Both the position numbers and the translations under genes were made by a program. From NCBI RefSeq assembly GCF_011751075.1, contig NZ_JAALLN010000002.1, positions 62,001 to 126,000 on the forward strand: a DNA stretch of 64,000 nt, given 5' to 3'. A model generated the notes under the pieces. That model ran no database searches. It saw only the letters and a list, made by a program, of their open reading frames with translations, and had not been told where the DNA came from. Of the stretch, positions 1 to 9,853 are shown piece by piece. Every line of letters starts with the position of its first letter. Within the stretch, counting starts at the first letter, position 1. The DNA comes from Flavobacterium poyangense (lineage in GTDB: Bacteria > Bacteroidota > Bacteroidia > Flavobacteriales > Flavobacteriaceae).

Positions 1-1904
1 ACTACCCATGGAATACCGATTCCAACCGACTAAACCCTTATTTTGTATTACACGAAAACAGAAACGAAACCGAAAAACACAGAATACTGGCTAATTTTAG
101 CGCTACCTACAACTTTACAAGCTGGCTAAGTGGTACCGCCAGAGCCGGAATTGATCGTTTTACCTTCGAAAGCTCCGATTTTGTTAACGAGGGAACGACC
201 TGGGCAGCCAGACAGAACGGCTCCTTAATAAACAACAACACAACCTTTCAGGAATACAATACGGAAGCCATTTTAAATGCTCAAAAAACATTCGGGGATT
301 TTAATATAAATCTGGGCGTTGGAGCAAATCAAAGGAACACACAGAGAACCATCACCGGCGTTACTCTTACAGACATGATTACCAATGGAGTAAACAAACA
401 AGCTAATTTCCTATCCAGCGTTTTGGCTCCGAAAACCAATGATGAAATACTGGTACGCTCTTTATACACCTATCTTAGAGCCAATTACAAAAATTACCTC
501 TTTTTAGATTTTACCGGGCGTAACGATTGGAATTCAACTCTTGCTTCCGCCATTAGTTCAGGCAATAACAATAACTATTCCTACTTTTATCCGTCGGTAT
601 CCTCCAGTTTTATTTTTACTGATGGCTTAGACATCAAAAGCGATGTATTGTCTTTTGGAAAAATAAGAGCTTCATGGGCAGGAACCGCAAAAGCATTGGA
701 AGCACCTTACAGCACAGCCCTTAATTACAACATACAAACAAAACCTTTGCTAGGAAATCCTATTGGCTCTATTGCAACCAATTTCATTCCAAACAATTCC
801 TTAAAACCGGAATTTACCACCAGTTACGAGGCAGGAGTAGATTTAGGTTTCTTTAAGAATCGCTTACAACTTGACCTTTCCTATTATTACACCAAAACCA
901 AAGACCAGTTAATCCTATTAAACACCTCACAAACATCAGGTTATACAAGCGCTGTTACAAATGCAGGTACAATCGAAAACAAAGGTTTCGAAGCCTTGAT
1001 TACAGCCGGAATTTTTAGAAACCCTGATGGTTTTAACTGGGATATCACCCTTAATTTTGCAAAAAACGAAAACAAACTCCTGGAACTAACCGACAAAACC
1101 GACCTGCAAGTAATCTCTAACGCCAGATGGGCAGGTGCACAAATTGTCGCGAAAGTAGGTCAAACTTCTACCGAGATTTATGGAAAAAAATTCCAACGCT
1201 CTCCTGACGGACAAATTATCATCGGACCAAACGGACTACCGTTATTAACTCAAGGTCTTGAAAGCTTAGGAAAAACTGCCCCGGACTGGATTGGCGGAAT
1301 TACCAACGATCTCTCCTACAAAGGAATTAGCCTGAGAGCCAATCTGGATATGAAATTTGGAGGCAATGTATATTCTATGACCAATGCCAGCGCGGCTGCC
1401 AGTGGACTCTTAGATAAAACCATTGAAGGAAGAGAAGAATACAACAACTGGGTTGCACAACAACTTGCTGCCGGCAAAACATTAACCGAAATAGAACAAA
1501 TGCCCGCCGGAGCAGGACTTATTGTACAGGGGGTAACCCAAATTAAAGACAACAACGGCAATGTGACCGGATACCAAAACAACACCACTCCTGTCAGTCC
1601 CCAAACTTACTGGAGAGGATTATACGGAGACGACACCACACCGGAACCTTTCATCTATGACGCTTCCTATGTTAAACTTAGAGAAGCTTCCATAGGCTAC
1701 GATTTTCCAAAAAAATGGCTTAAAGGTACCGGATTTGACAGATTTAAATTTTCTCTTATCGCCAGAAACCTTTGGACCATATACTCCAAGGTTCCAAATA
1801 TCGATCCGGAATCAACTTATACCAGCGGAAACGGACAAGGGTTTGAATATGGCTCTTTGCCTTACAGAAGATCCTACGGCTTTAATTTTCAACTATCATT
1901 TTAA
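1..1904 (+). CDS. SusC-like TonB-dependent outer-membrane transporter, 5' end missing
   Basis: The frame is open from base 3 to the stop at 1902-1904, giving about 633 residues; the gene starts before the window, so the signal peptide, carboxypeptidase-like domain and plug are not visible. What is seen is beta-barrel sequence: repeated aromatic/Asn-rich strands, the family phrase LFLDFTGRNDWNST, and a C-terminus ending in FNFQLSF with the terminal aromatic typical of outer-membrane barrels. SusC proteins import oligosaccharides with a SusD lid. The stop lies 18 bases before a SusD gene, so the two form a pair. A first ATG in the visible part at 375 is internal and is not the start. Confidence 0.93.
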   Translation, partial: YPWNTDSNRLNPYFVLHENRNETEKHRILANFSATYNFTSWLSGTARAGIDRFTFESSDFVNEGTTWAARQNGSLINNNTTFQEYNTEAILNAQKTFGDFNINLGVGANQRNTQRTITGVTLTDMITNGVNKQANFLSSVLAPKTNDEILVRSLYTYLRANYKNYLFLDFTGRNDWNSTLASAISSGNNNNYSYFYPSVSSSFIFTDGLDIKSDVLSFGKIRASWAGTAKALEAPYSTALNYNIQTKPLLGNPIGSIATNFIPNNSLKPEFTTSYEAGVDLGFFKNRLQLDLSYYYTKTKDQLILLNTSQTSGYTSAVTNAGTIENKGFEALITAGIFRNPDGFNWDITLNFAKNENKLLELTDKTDLQVISNARWAGAQIVAKVGQTSTEIYGKKFQRSPDGQIIIGPNGLPLLTQGLESLGKTAPDWIGGITNDLSYKGISLRANLDMKFGGNVYSMTNASAAASGLLDKTIEGREEYNNWVAQQLAAGKTLTEIEQMPAGAGLIVQGVTQIKDNNGNVTGYQNNTTPVSPQTYWRGLYGDDTTPEPFIYDASYVKLREASIGYDFPKKWLKGTGFDRFKFSLIARNLWTIYSKVPNIDPESTYTSGNGQGFEYGSLPYRRSYGFNFQLSF

Positions 1905-1922
1905 CCCTTTAACCTCATCAAA

Positions 1923-3425
1923 ATGAAAAAATACACTATACAATTAACCCAATATATACTGGCAACAGTACTCCTGCTTACCACCACTAATTGTGCAGAC
2001 GACGAACTTTTCAGAGAAACCAATACAAATCCGGAAACCTTTGTAACCATCGATCCATCAGCCCAAATAACAGGAATTCAGGCAGCTTTATCGGGAGGAG
2101 TATTTGAACAATGGAGAGCCAATCTTATCTACGGAGAAGCATTTGTACAACACATTGGCGGATCATGGTCTGTTTCTCGTTACGGAGCGCATTTTACAGC
2201 CAGCAGAGAATATCAGGAAGCACTTTGGAACGCCAATTACGGCACTGGACTAGTACAAAATTTAGTAGATGTTCTCGAAAGAACAAATGGAAAACCCGAA
2301 TTCAACAACTTAAACGCTATCGCCAAAACATTAAAAGTAATGGTTTTTCAACGTTTAACTGACTTATATGGTGACATCCCTTATTCCGAAGCAGGTTTAG
2401 GATATTACAAAAATATTTTTTATCCAAAATACGACAATCAAAAAGACATTTATACAGACTTTTTCAAAGTTCTGGACGAAGCCCAAAATCAATTACGATC
2501 CGGGACTGAACCGGTAAAAGGAGATATCTTCTATTCCGGCGACATCACGAAATGGAAAAAGCTGATCAATTCTTTAAGACTGCGTTGCGCTATGAGAATT
2601 TCAAAAGTAGAACCCACATTAGCAAAGGAACAGATCCAGAAAGCAGTCACGGGTGGTATATTTACCAGTAACGATGACAACTGTTATATGAAACACGACT
2701 CTACTCTTCCCTTTACAACAGGTGCACTAAACAATGGTAACGGGCTATCTCATGCAATTAAAGGCAATGTACTTATATACGACCATCCGACCAGTATTCT
2801 AATGGATTTACTAGGAACAGACCCTAGAAAAAAGATATGGTTCCAGGCAAACTCAACTGGAGACTATGTGGGAATTAATCCAAATAATTTCCAATGGGAT
2901 CACAGACCTTCCGTTGCTAACCTTTCAACTTTCCAGCCTTATTTATACGAAAACTCCGCGCCGTACCTGCATTTAACCTATTCTGAAACAATGCTACTCT
3001 TAGCAGAAGCTTCTTTCAGAGGACTATATTCCGGAGATGTTAAAAATTTTTACAAAACTGGAATCGAAGCCGGAATCAGACAATGGATAATTTTTAAAGA
3101 TGCCAGCATCATAAATAATAACGAAATTACAGCCTTTCTCGCTACAAAAAACCTTACTCCGGGAAAAGAACTTGAAGAAATAGTTACACAACAATGGCTA
3201 ACTCTATTTTTAAACGGAATGGAAGGCTACAGCAATTACAGACGAACCAATCTTCCTGTTCTGATTAAAATCACACGCGCCGACTCCGAAACCAACGGAG
3301 TTGTCCCTAAAAGAATGCCTTATCCGGTAGAAGAATCTACAAGTAACAAAGACAACTTTGAGGCTGCAAGTGCAAAATACAATAACAATAGTTGGCTCGC
3401 TAAAGTTTGGTGGGATGTAGATTAA
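1923..3425 (+). CDS. SusD/RagB-family nutrient-binding lipoprotein
   Basis: A 500-residue protein with an N-terminal hydrophobic signal and a cysteine at residue 24, consistent with lipidation. Family landmarks are the early NTNPE segment, the helical core with RLTDLYGDIPYSEA, the central FYSGDITKWKKLINSLRLR stretch, and the C-terminal RMPYPVEE motif. SusD proteins sit on the cell surface over their SusC barrel and bind the glycan. It starts 18 bases after the partial SusC gene and is followed by a strong hairpin terminator, so this pair ends its own transcript. The ligand cannot be read from sequence, but the adjacent genes suggest an amino-sugar oligosaccharide. Confidence 0.93.
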   Translation: MKKYTIQLTQYILATVLLLTTTNCADDELFRETNTNPETFVTIDPSAQITGIQAALSGGVFEQWRANLIYGEAFVQHIGGSWSVSRYGAHFTASREYQEALWNANYGTGLVQNLVDVLERTNGKPEFNNLNAIAKTLKVMVFQRLTDLYGDIPYSEAGLGYYKNIFYPKYDNQKDIYTDFFKVLDEAQNQLRSGTEPVKGDIFYSGDITKWKKLINSLRLRCAMRISKVEPTLAKEQIQKAVTGGIFTSNDDNCYMKHDSTLPFTTGALNNGNGLSHAIKGNVLIYDHPTSILMDLLGTDPRKKIWFQANSTGDYVGINPNNFQWDHRPSVANLSTFQPYLYENSAPYLHLTYSETMLLLAEASFRGLYSGDVKNFYKTGIEAGIRQWIIFKDASIINNNEITAFLATKNLTPGKELEEIVTQQWLTLFLNGMEGYSNYRRTNLPVLIKITRADSETNGVVPKRMPYPVEESTSNKDNFEAASAKYNNNSWLAKVWWDVD

Positions 3426-3465
3426 ATCACAATTTTTCACCCAACATACCCTGTTTCATACTGCC

Positions 3466-3517
3466 AATACTACCATCTGTAATTCACAATGAATTATGGG
3501 TGGTAGTATTTTTTTTT
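3466..3517 (+). terminator. Rho-independent terminator after the first SusC/SusD pair
   Basis: AATACTACC at 3466-3474 pairs perfectly with GGTAGTATT at 3502-3510, with an inner AATTC/GAATT pairing, and is followed by nine T. The rest of the 393-base gap holds the operator and promoter listed next and nothing else recognisable. Confidence 0.85.
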
Positions 3518-3702
3518 GTGCAGGAAATCATTTTTTATCACTTTTCACAGCAAAACACAACCGAATTCCCACAATCCTCACATTGTAAAAAAAAGCTTTC
3601 ACAAAACCAAACACAAGATACAGTACTCCCTCTTATCCTAAATGGCACAACCCCAATAAACATCAGCTTTTTTCGAATAAAAAAATAAGAAGTAAAAAAA
3701 AC

Positions 3703-3739
3703 TTGCAAAAATATTGCAATATTTTTGCAAAAATATTGC
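3703..3739. promoter_or_regulatory. Triple overlapping operator, GCAA-N5-TTGC repeated every 11 bp
   Basis: Bases 3703-3730 are a perfect 28-bp palindrome centred on the GC at 3716-3717. It contains 13-bp boxes of the form GCAA-N5-TTGC at 3705-3717, 3716-3728 and 3727-3739, each offset by 11 bp, about one helix turn. The last box overlaps the likely -33 element of the susC promoter. The same box form occurs between deoR and the GH20 gene (15562-15574, and a variant at 15650-15662), so the DeoR-type protein encoded at 14746-15522 is the natural candidate to bind it. Binding is inferred. Confidence 0.75.
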
Positions 3740-3768
3740 TTTAGCTGCAAATAAATTATATATATTTG
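3736..3768 (+). promoter_or_regulatory. Bacteroidota-type promoter of the second susC operon
   Basis: TATATTTG at 3761-3768 matches the TAnnTTTG -7 box, with TTGC at 3736-3739 as a -33 box 21 bp upstream. The -33 box is part of the operator array, as expected for repression by occlusion. Confidence 0.7.
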
Positions 3769-3801
3769 AACACCTATCAAAACCAAAAAATCATTAAAGT
3801 A

Positions 3802-3822
3802 ATGAAAACCAAATTATTATGA
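3802..3822 (+). other. Six-codon mini-ORF overlapping the susC start (possible leader peptide)
   Basis: ATG at 3802 opens a frame encoding MKTKLL that stops at a TGA overlapping the susC ATG by the ATGA arrangement. The 17 bases from 3802 closely resemble the 17 bases from 3819, so it looks like a tandem duplication of the susC start. It could couple translation or simply be a relic; nothing in the sequence decides this. Confidence 0.35.
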
Positions 3823-6800
3823 AAACCAGACTATTATCTCTAGCCTTAATTGGAGGAATGTTTTTTTCAGCAAATGCCCACGAGTTTGCAATAAAAAAGC
3901 ATGTTTTAGAACAAAGCACCAATCAAATTGAAGTTACAGGAAAAGTAACAGGTCAAGATGATGGAATGCCAATTGCAGGAGCAACCATCTATGCAAAAAG
4001 CAATAACAAAATAGTAACTATTACTGATGAATCCGGAAATTTCAAAATAAAAGTTCCGGAAAACGAGACTGCAATTATCATAACTTATATGGGTTATGAA
4101 ACAACAGAATATAACCTAGACCGCACTACAAATGTAACTATAAGCCTAAAACCGGCTGAAAATGTACTGGAGCAAGTTTTAGTAACTGCACTGGGTGTTA
4201 AAAAAAGCAGCAAAGCAATATCTTATGCCGTAACAGAACTTAAGGGAACCGAATTTACCAAAGCAAAAGAAACCAATATCACAAATGCTCTAGCCGGAAA
4301 AATTGCAGGTGTTAACGTAAGTGCCACCGCAACAGGACCAACAGGATCAACCCGAGTGGTGATTCGAGGAAATGGTTCCTTAAACGGAAACAACCAACCT
4401 ATGTATGTTGTAAATGATTTACCTATAGACAACACCCAGCTGAACTTACCGGGAATAGGTAATGGACCAGGATCTCCAAGGATTAATGTAGACAGAGGAG
4501 ACGGAACTTCGGTCATCAATCCGGACGATATCAAAAGTATTACCGTACTAAAAGGAGGAACAGCTGCAGCTTTATATGGCGCGAATGCCGCAAATGGTGT
4601 AATTTTAATTCAAACCAAAAGAGGAGCAGCACAAAAAGGAATCGGTGTAGATTATAATTCTTCTTTTACTTTTGAAACTCCATCAATCAAACCGGAATGG
4701 CAATACGAATACGGAGCAGGGGCATTAGGTAAAAAACCCACAACACAAGCCGAGGCCATAGAATTTGGACGTTGGTCCTGGGGAGCAAAAATGGACGGAA
4801 CTGATGTCGTTCAGTTTGATGGTGTAAAAAGACCATACTCTCCTCAGAAAGATAATATTAAAAATTTCTACCAAACCGGAACAACCTTTATTAACTCTAT
4901 CGCGCTATCCGGAGGTAGTGAAAAAGCATCCGGACGTCTTTCTCTTATGAATATGGACAATCAAGGTGTTGTACCTAATTCAAGTTTTAATCGCAAAAGT
5001 ATTAACATAGCAACCAATGTCAACTTAACAGATTGGCTAAAATTTGATGTAGTCGCACAATACAACATTGACAAAACAGACAACAGAACAACCGTTTCTG
5101 ATGCCGAAGCCAACCCGAACTGGGGAACTTATATGATAGCCAACACGGTCGATATTAGAAACCTATCTCCGGGATATGATGCAAATGGCAAAGAAATCGC
5201 CTGGAATCCTGTTGCCGTTGCTACCAACCCATACTTTGCCGTAAATCAAATTCAAAATAGCGACACCAAAAATCGTTTTATCGGAATGCTGAATGTAAAA
5301 GTAAACTTTACTCCGGAACTATTCCTTCAGGGACGAATCGGACAGGATTTTACCAATTATGATTTCTACGGTTATATCCCAAAAACCAGTTTAAACAACC
5401 CGGTTGGATACGGACAAGGTTCAAAAGTAAAATTATCAAATATCAACTCCGAAGCCATCCTAAATTACACCAAGAAAAACATCTACAAAGATTTCTCTTT
5501 AAATGCCTTACTTGGAGTAAATTCCAGAACTTCATTAAGAGACGAAATCAGAATAGACGGATCAAACTTTGTACTGGATAATTTTTACTCTTTAACCAAC
5601 TTAGCCACTATAACGTACAGCTATCCTTATGGGAAAACCAAAACAAACTCAGTATACGCTGCAGCAGATCTGGATTATAAAAATGTTGTATTCTTAAACT
5701 TCACAGGACGTCAGGATTGGTTCTCTACCCTTTCAAAAGACAACAATACTATATTTTATCCATCTGTAGGAACAAGTGTTATCCTATCAGATATTGTTAA
5801 AATGCCGGAATGGGTTTCGTTCACTAAACTTAGAGCTTCCTGGGCACAAGTAGGTGGAGCAACTCCTGATCCATATGCTTTAAATCAATCTTATTCTATG
5901 ATTCAGGGCGGACATAACGGTCAGCAATTACAAAGCACCACAGGATCAAGAGTTCCAAACTCAACGTTAAGCCCACTAACCTCTACCACAGTTGAGGTAG
6001 GTACTGACATCGGTTTCTTCAACAATCGCCTGAACCTTGATTTTGCATGGTATGATCGTTCCACAACCAATGATATTGTAGAAACAACAATTTCTAATGC
6101 ATCGGGTGCCAGAACAGCCTTACTAAACCTTGGGAAAATGAAGAATACCGGAGTTGAATTCTTATTAAGCGGAAAAATCATCAATTCGGAAAACTTCTCA
6201 TGGGATGCTACCATCAATGGATCTTACAACAAAAACACTGTTGAATCGCTTACAGGCCAATTAAATTCACTTACTATGGCAACCTCTGTAAACGGATATG
6301 TAACAATCAACAGTGATGTTAACCGCCCGTACAGTATCATCAAAGGTTACAAACCTCTTAAAGATGCAAATGGTAACACCGTTTATAATGTAAGCAATGG
6401 CACTGCAACTGTAGCACAAGGATCACTTGAAGAACTGGGACAAGGAGTTCATCCTTGGGCAGCAGGTATCAGTAATGAATTTAAATACAAATCCGTATCC
6501 TTCAGCTTTTTAATTGACGGAAAATTCGGAGGAGATCTATACTCCGGAACTGATTTGTACGGAACTCGTATGGGATTGACCAAACTAACTTTAGAAGGAC
6601 GTGAAAACGGATTACCAATTTCAGGTGTTGACACCAATGGAAACCCGGTAAACATGGTTATCTCACCGGCAAACCTAAGAACCTACTATGATGGTTTAAG
6701 AAACATATCTTCTTATTTTGTCTACGATGCCAGTTTTGTAAAATTAAGACAGATTATTGTTGGTTATGAATTACCAATTGAAAAAATTGGATTTTTATCT

Positions 6801-6974
6801 AAACTTCAGGGAGCCTCTGTTTCTTTTATAGCAAGAAACCTGTTCATCCTTTACAAGAAAACACCAAACGTAGATCCTGAATCTGTATTTAGTGCCGGAA
6901 ATGCACAAGGTGTAGAACAATTTGGGGTACCAAGAACAAGAAGTTTCGGACTAAGTTTAAACGTTAAATTTTAA
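3819..6974 (+). CDS. SusC-like TonB-dependent outer-membrane transporter
   Basis: Complete 1051-residue SusC. It has a signal peptide (about 1-20), a carboxypeptidase-regulatory-like beta domain (about 37-115), a plug domain (about 120-260, with NALAGKIAGVNV, the VVIRGNGSL stretch and VLKGGTAAALYG), then the barrel, ending in SLNVKF. There is no STN domain, so no anti-sigma signalling through this receptor is expected. The start is the ATG at 3819, which gives a clean signal peptide. It is preceded by its own promoter and operator, and begins an operon that appears to run through SusD and the cytoplasmic catabolic genes. Likely substrate: an amino-sugar or oxidised chitin oligosaccharide, inferred from the neighbours. 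Confidence 0.95.
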   Translation: MKTRLLSLALIGGMFFSANAHEFAIKKHVLEQSTNQIEVTGKVTGQDDGMPIAGATIYAKSNNKIVTITDESGNFKIKVPENETAIIITYMGYETTEYNLDRTTNVTISLKPAENVLEQVLVTALGVKKSSKAISYAVTELKGTEFTKAKETNITNALAGKIAGVNVSATATGPTGSTRVVIRGNGSLNGNNQPMYVVNDLPIDNTQLNLPGIGNGPGSPRINVDRGDGTSVINPDDIKSITVLKGGTAAALYGANAANGVILIQTKRGAAQKGIGVDYNSSFTFETPSIKPEWQYEYGAGALGKKPTTQAEAIEFGRWSWGAKMDGTDVVQFDGVKRPYSPQKDNIKNFYQTGTTFINSIALSGGSEKASGRLSLMNMDNQGVVPNSSFNRKSINIATNVNLTDWLKFDVVAQYNIDKTDNRTTVSDAEANPNWGTYMIANTVDIRNLSPGYDANGKEIAWNPVAVATNPYFAVNQIQNSDTKNRFIGMLNVKVNFTPELFLQGRIGQDFTNYDFYGYIPKTSLNNPVGYGQGSKVKLSNINSEAILNYTKKNIYKDFSLNALLGVNSRTSLRDEIRIDGSNFVLDNFYSLTNLATITYSYPYGKTKTNSVYAAADLDYKNVVFLNFTGRQDWFSTLSKDNNTIFYPSVGTSVILSDIVKMPEWVSFTKLRASWAQVGGATPDPYALNQSYSMIQGGHNGQQLQSTTGSRVPNSTLSPLTSTTVEVGTDIGFFNNRLNLDFAWYDRSTTNDIVETTISNASGARTALLNLGKMKNTGVEFLLSGKIINSENFSWDATINGSYNKNTVESLTGQLNSLTMATSVNGYVTINSDVNRPYSIIKGYKPLKDANGNTVYNVSNGTATVAQGSLEELGQGVHPWAAGISNEFKYKSVSFSFLIDGKFGGDLYSGTDLYGTRMGLTKLTLEGRENGLPISGVDTNGNPVNMVISPANLRTYYDGLRNISSYFVYDASFVKLRQIIVGYELPIEKIGFLSKLQGASVSFIARNLFILYKKTPNVDPESVFSAGNAQGVEQFGVPRTRSFGLSLNVKF

Positions 6975-6985
6975 AGAACCACATC

Positions 6986-8515
6986 ATGAAAAAGAGAACT
7001 TATTTATATATAGCAGCCGTACTACTAGGTAGTATGACAGCCTGCACCAAAGACTTTGAAGAAATCAACACCAATCCTAATTCTGTTGAAGTCGCCAATC
7101 CTAATTTCATATTCAGTCAATCTCAACTTGATGGCTTAAACAACAGTTACTTCTTTACAAATGTTTTAGAATGTGGTGGTATGCTGCAACATTATGCTAC
7201 TTACAAAGAAGCATCGGGTGTTGGAGACAAGTACCTGAACAATGAGGTTTATTTCTCAGCCTATTTCAACAGAGGATATCCAACCGCTATCAATGAGATT
7301 CAAACGGTAATCAATGCATTGAAGAATAGCCCAACCGATAGCAACAAATTGAACATCGCAAGAATCTGGAAAGCTTATATCTACCACCGTATGACCGATT
7401 TGTACGGAGACGTACCTTATACCGAGGCGGCAAAAGCTTATACGAATGAACATTTTCTTCCAAAATATGACACTCAGGAATTCATATACAAAGATCTCTT
7501 AAAAGAACTTGATGAAGCAGCAACTGCATTAGACCCTGCCAAAGTAAGTTTCGGAAAGGCCGATTTAATATATGATGGTAACATCGCGAAATGGAAGAAA
7601 TTTTCTTATTCCTTAATGCTTCGTTTAGGTTTAAGACTAACAAAAGTTGACCCGGCTTTAGCCAAAACCTGGGTAACAAAGGCCATCGCCGGCGGAGTAA
7701 TTATAAACGGAACCGACAATGCCCTTATGAAATATACAGACGGACCAAATGATTTCAACAGAAATCCGGCCGGTATAGATTCCAGAAGTCTTGATTTCGC
7801 AAAAGATTCCTTTGGTCAAAAAAACACAGAAGGCGGAAAACTAGCCAAAACCTTTATAGATGTGCTGCAAGCAACTGCTGACCCAAGAATCAGTGTTTAT
7901 GCGGGCGTTTGGCAAGGAACAACACAGAATAATGCCGCTGATGTGCAAAAAGGTTTCCCTAACGGAACAAAAATAGCTCCGTCTGCAGCAGAACAAGGCA
8001 CTTATTCTGAACCTAACCAAAGTACGGTTTTCAGATATGATGCTCCCTTAATGATTTTAGGTAATGCCGAAACACAACTTTATTTAGCAGAAGCAGCAAT
8101 AAGAGGCTGGTATACTGCCGAAACCGATAAAGATTTATATGAAAAAGCTGTAAAAGCATCTTTCCTAAACATGGGAATCTACGGCCCAACTTATGCGATT
8201 ACCGATGCAACACCTTATCTAACGGCAAATCCTTATAATGCAGCAGGAACTTTTGATCAGAAAATGAATCAAATACACTCTCAAATCTGGGTAGCTCTTT
8301 TTGTAGACGAACAGGAAATTTACTCCAACTGGAGAAGAACCGGATACCCCGCGTTAGTACCGGTAAACTTTCCCGGAAATGTCACAAACGGAACAATACC
8401 AAGACGTTTAAGATACCCTGTAAGCGAATATTCGGTGAATTCAGCTAACTTAGCTGAAGCCATCAAACGCCAGGGCGCAGATACGTTCACAACAAAAACA
8501 TGGTGGGATAAATAA
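6986..8515 (+). CDS. SusD/RagB-family nutrient-binding lipoprotein
   Basis: A 509-residue lipoprotein: MKKRTYLYIA start, hydrophobic stretch, cysteine at residue 20. It shares the family landmarks of the upstream SusD (INTNPNS, RMTDLYGDVPYTEA, YDGNIAKWKKFSYSLMLRLG, RRLRYPVSE) but is clearly divergent from it, so the two SusCD pairs are paralogous systems rather than a recent duplication. It begins 11 bases after susC and is 14 bases before the permease gene, pointing to one transcript linking outer-membrane capture to inner-membrane import. Confidence 0.95.
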   Translation: MKKRTYLYIAAVLLGSMTACTKDFEEINTNPNSVEVANPNFIFSQSQLDGLNNSYFFTNVLECGGMLQHYATYKEASGVGDKYLNNEVYFSAYFNRGYPTAINEIQTVINALKNSPTDSNKLNIARIWKAYIYHRMTDLYGDVPYTEAAKAYTNEHFLPKYDTQEFIYKDLLKELDEAATALDPAKVSFGKADLIYDGNIAKWKKFSYSLMLRLGLRLTKVDPALAKTWVTKAIAGGVIINGTDNALMKYTDGPNDFNRNPAGIDSRSLDFAKDSFGQKNTEGGKLAKTFIDVLQATADPRISVYAGVWQGTTQNNAADVQKGFPNGTKIAPSAAEQGTYSEPNQSTVFRYDAPLMILGNAETQLYLAEAAIRGWYTAETDKDLYEKAVKASFLNMGIYGPTYAITDATPYLTANPYNAAGTFDQKMNQIHSQIWVALFVDEQEIYSNWRRTGYPALVPVNFPGNVTNGTIPRRLRYPVSEYSVNSANLAEAIKRQGADTFTTKTWWDK

Positions 8516-8529
8516 TATAATAGAAATAA

Positions 8530-9849
8530 ATGAGCATTTTAATTCTTACTGTCTGCATTGCTTTTTTAATCCTGCAAATCGCATGGTTTAAAATCAATCC
8601 TTTTATCGCATTTATAATAACAGCTTTATTAGCAGGCCTAACTTTGGGCCTGCCGATAGACACTTTATCTCAGACTGTACAAAAAGGTCTGGGCGAAATG
8701 TTGGGCTCCATAACTCTGATCATCGTTTTTGGAACCTGTATTGGTAAACTCACCGTTTCGTCCGGAGCAGCCAATGTGATAGCTAAAACTGTTATGGGAT
8801 GGACAGGTAAAAAATACGTCCGTTTAGGCCTGATGATTACCGGTTTTATTGTAGGGATACCTCTATTTTATAGTGTTGGATTTGTTTTGTTAGTACCACT
8901 AATCTTTTCAGTAGCCCATCAATTTAAACTATCAAAAGTATATTTAGGAATTCCTATGCTTGCGTCACTTTCAGTAGCGCACGGTTTTTTGCCTCCACAT
9001 CCGTCACCAATGGCATTGAGCAGTATTTTAAATGCTGACATTGGTCTTGTTTTGGTCTATGGAATTATAATCGCCATCCCAACTATTTTTATCGCAGGTT
9101 TATTGTTTTCAAATCTGCTGAAAAACATTAAAACAGAATCCAATCATGAAATTCTAAATGTAGAAGAAATTGCAAATGAAGGCAAACTTCCGAGTTTTTC
9201 GATTAGTTTATTTTCTGCATTATTTCCGGTCTTTGGATTAACAATAACATCATTATTGCCTTTATTTACAAAAAACGAAACAGCACTTAACATAGGCAAA
9301 ACAATAGGCGAACCAAGCATGATCATGTTAATCTCGCTGTTGATTTGCACTTACACATTAGGTATACGCATGAACAGAAGCCTAAAGTCTGTAATGGATG
9401 ATTACGCAGCTGCCATAAAAGATGTTGCCTTAATCGTTTTAATTGTTGGTGGCGCAGGAAGCTTAAAAGAGGTCATGATCGTCAGCGGCGTAAACAACAC
9501 TATTGTTGCTGTACTAACACAAACAAACATACACCCCTACATATTGGCATGGCTAATGGCCGCAATAATCCGCGTTTGTGTTGGCTCTGCAACAGCCGCA
9601 GGCCTAATGACTGCCAGCGTTTTACTACCTTTACTACAAACCAATCATCTAGACCCCAATCTTTTAGTATTATCGGTAGGAGCCGGAAGCTTAATGTGCT
9701 CCCATGTAAACGATCCGAGTTTTTGGATGTTTAAGGAATATTTCAATATCAGCCTGAAAGATACTTTCAAATCATGGACTGTCATGGAATCCTTAGTATC
9801 GGTTTTAGGAATCATTTTCGTTTTTATTTTAAACTCAATTATACATTAA
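8530..9849 (+). CDS. GntP-family permease for a gluconate-like acid
   Basis: A 439-residue, almost wholly hydrophobic protein with about 12 membrane segments. Family signatures include GKLTVSSGAANVIAKTVMGW, the GFLPPHPSP motif and the glycine/alanine-rich RVCVGSATAAGLMTASVL segment. GntP proteins are proton symporters for gluconate, and family members also take D-serine and related hydroxy acids. Its place between an amino-sugar SusCD pair and KDG-forming enzymes suggests the substrate is 2-acetamido-2-deoxy-gluconate or glucosaminate. The start at 8530 follows the susD stop by 14 bases; the next gene begins 4 bases after its stop. Confidence 0.9.
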   Translation: MSILILTVCIAFLILQIAWFKINPFIAFIITALLAGLTLGLPIDTLSQTVQKGLGEMLGSITLIIVFGTCIGKLTVSSGAANVIAKTVMGWTGKKYVRLGLMITGFIVGIPLFYSVGFVLLVPLIFSVAHQFKLSKVYLGIPMLASLSVAHGFLPPHPSPMALSSILNADIGLVLVYGIIIAIPTIFIAGLLFSNLLKNIKTESNHEILNVEEIANEGKLPSFSISLFSALFPVFGLTITSLLPLFTKNETALNIGKTIGEPSMIMLISLLICTYTLGIRMNRSLKSVMDDYAAAIKDVALIVLIVGGAGSLKEVMIVSGVNNTIVAVLTQTNIHPYILAWLMAAIIRVCVGSATAAGLMTASVLLPLLQTNHLDPNLLVLSVGAGSLMCSHVNDPSFWMFKEYFNISLKDTFKSWTVMESLVSVLGIIFVFILNSIIH

Positions 9850-9853
9850 TATC

